A stretch of DNA of 6,409 bases from JAGQSZ01 sp049672765 (lineage in GTDB: Bacteria > Actinomycetota > Acidimicrobiia > Acidimicrobiales > Microtrichaceae): positions 1 through 6,409 of the forward strand of contig JBATWQ010000236.1 in assembly GCA_049672765.1 (NCBI GenBank), read 5' to 3'. The position numbers were made by a program, and so were the translations under genes. The notes beneath the pieces are model-generated. The model had not been told where the DNA came from. It saw nothing but the letters and a program-made list of their open reading frames with translations, and made no database searches. Numbering within the stretch: position 1 is the first letter of the stretch; each line of letters begins with the position of its first letter. Positions 5,471 through 6,409 of the stretch are shown here, one piece after another.

Positions 5471-6409
5471 TCACCTGCTGCGGATCACGTTGGCCTGTGC
5501 GGGTGTCTCGGGTGAGGTCCTGTTGGCCTTCCTCGTTCCGGACCTGAGTTCGGCAATCCGCTTGAGTGCTCCGTCACCACTCAGGCCGTCGGCGACGAGC
5601 AGGCATCCGGCCACGGTGCCGGCCCGGCCGACTCCGCCCCAGCAGTGGACGTACACCCCTCCACGCTCGGTGCCTCCGCGAACGGTCGCCAGGATTGGGT
5701 CGTACTCGTCGACCTCCAGGACATCCACGTCCGGGATCGGATGATTGATTCGGCGCAGGTCCAGGTTCCGCTGTGTGGCGATCGGCTCCATGACCTCTGC
5801 GTAGGGCCTGAGCTCTCCCACCGCGGTCCGCTCGCCCACTTCGGTCAGATCGACGAACGTGCGGATTCCGTTGTCGACCAACAGATTGATCTGCCGAGCC
5901 GCCTTGCCGTCATCGACGGCGCCCGGATACTCACCGACGAGCACCACTCCCGGCTCCAACCAGTACCCGTGAACCGACTCGTCGTGCGCCCAGGTTTCTG
6001 GCGCCGCCCCGCCCGCTCCGATGTCGAAGAGCCTGCCCGCGATAGCCGCGATTCGTTCGCCTTCGGTGACCCGCTGACGCCACTCCGCCGGGATGCCCGA
6101 CTCGCCCCAGCGGGCCCCGGCGAGTTGGCCAGCGATCGCGGCCGTGGTGTCCGCATCGTCGCCCAGGTTCGCGGCCCGCAGCACGGCGTCGCGGACGTCA
6201 GTCGCTCCGGCCACGGCCCAGATGGCGGCTTCAAGTGCGTCGACCACGTAGCCGGTGCCCCGGACCGCCGGGGGTTCCTTGTCGATCCACGAACCGCGGG
6301 CGACCGCTTCGACCCTCGGGTCCAGCTCCCCGAACTGCCAGAAGTCGGCGTCGAGAACCTCTTCGACGGGTTGCCCCTGGATGAGCGCTGCGAGCATCGC
6401 CCCATACAC
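5471..6409 (-). CDS. ADP-ribosylglycohydrolase-protein phosphatase fusion (N-terminus outside the window)
   Basis: At least 312 residues are visible; the gene probably begins beyond the right edge, because the first visible part is already inside a domain. Numbering is from the edge. Residues 1 to about 135 are the C-terminal part of an ADP-ribosylglycohydrolase (DraG/ARH family), which removes ADP-ribose from proteins or other targets. Landmarks are RGTGYVVDALEAAIWAV (50-66) and LGDDADTTAAIAG (82-94), where D85, D87 and T88 match the family's metal-binding DxDT. After a linker comes a cysteine phosphatase domain (about 145-300): GVRTF-like IRTFVDLTE, the loop HPIPDVD with D227 as candidate general acid, and the signature HCWGGVGRAGT with nucleophile C256 and R262 (CX5R). 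Its shape suggests a tyrosine or dual-specificity phosphatase, but the substrate is unknown. The start at 6409 is only the first possible GTG and need not be real. It converges on the ScyD-like gene and shares its terminator. Confidence 0.87.
   Translation of the reverse strand: MYGAMLAALIQGQPVEEVLDADFWQFGELDPRVEAVARGSWIDKEPPAVRGTGYVVDALEAAIWAVAGATDVRDAVLRAANLGDDADTTAAIAGQLAGARWGESGIPAEWRQRVTEGERIAAIAGRLFDIGAGGAAPETWAHDESVHGYWLEPGVVLVGEYPGAVDDGKAARQINLLVDNGIRTFVDLTEVGERTAVGELRPYAEVMEPIATQRNLDLRRINHPIPDVDVLEVDEYDPILATVRGGTERGGVYVHCWGGVGRAGTVAGCLLVADGLSGDGALKRIAELRSGTRKANRTSPETPAQANVIRSR

Overview
This looks like a high-GC chromosomal segment from an actinobacterium. The signs are GC-rich third codon positions, GTG/TTG start candidates, a DUF2510 membrane protein, a GlsB/YeaQ-type small membrane protein and a ScyD/ScyE-like secreted protein, a combination familiar from Actinomycetota. 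I cannot place it to genus, and I see no rRNA, convincing tRNA, transposase or CRISPR array.

Layout from left to right. (1) The C-terminal end of an unrecognised protein (3-236, +) is followed by a NERD-domain nuclease-like protein with an N-terminal four-cysteine zinc ribbon (331-1197, +). (2) Convergent with it is a minus-strand block transcribed leftwards: a macro-domain ADP-ribose hydrolase-like gene (2916-3419), an internally deleted tetR remnant 11 bases downstream (2579-2904), then a DUF2510 four-helix membrane protein (1705-2472) and a second unrecognised four-helix membrane protein (1203-1667). (3) Divergent from the macro gene is a 91-aa GlsB/YeaQ/YmgE family membrane protein (3530-3805, +). 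It is followed by about 430 bases without a gene, which hold degenerate GGTCGACC-type repeats. (4) A secreted ScyD/ScyE-like beta-propeller protein follows (4237-5337, +) and ends at a strong palindromic terminator shared with the convergent last gene. (5) The right edge carries the 3' part of a minus-strand gene (5471 to the window edge) that fuses the end of an ADP-ribosylglycohydrolase to a cysteine phosphatase (CX5R) domain.

The most interesting theme is reversal of ADP-ribosylation. A macro-domain protein, in which the position that is the YmdB catalytic aspartate is cysteine, lies about 2 kb from an ADP-ribosylglycohydrolase-phosphatase fusion. No ADP-ribosyltransferase is visible, so a joint system is only a hypothesis. 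The two genes are on the same strand but separated by two plus-strand genes, so they are not one operon. The rest of the window looks like ordinary accessory or envelope genes with one clear broken regulator.
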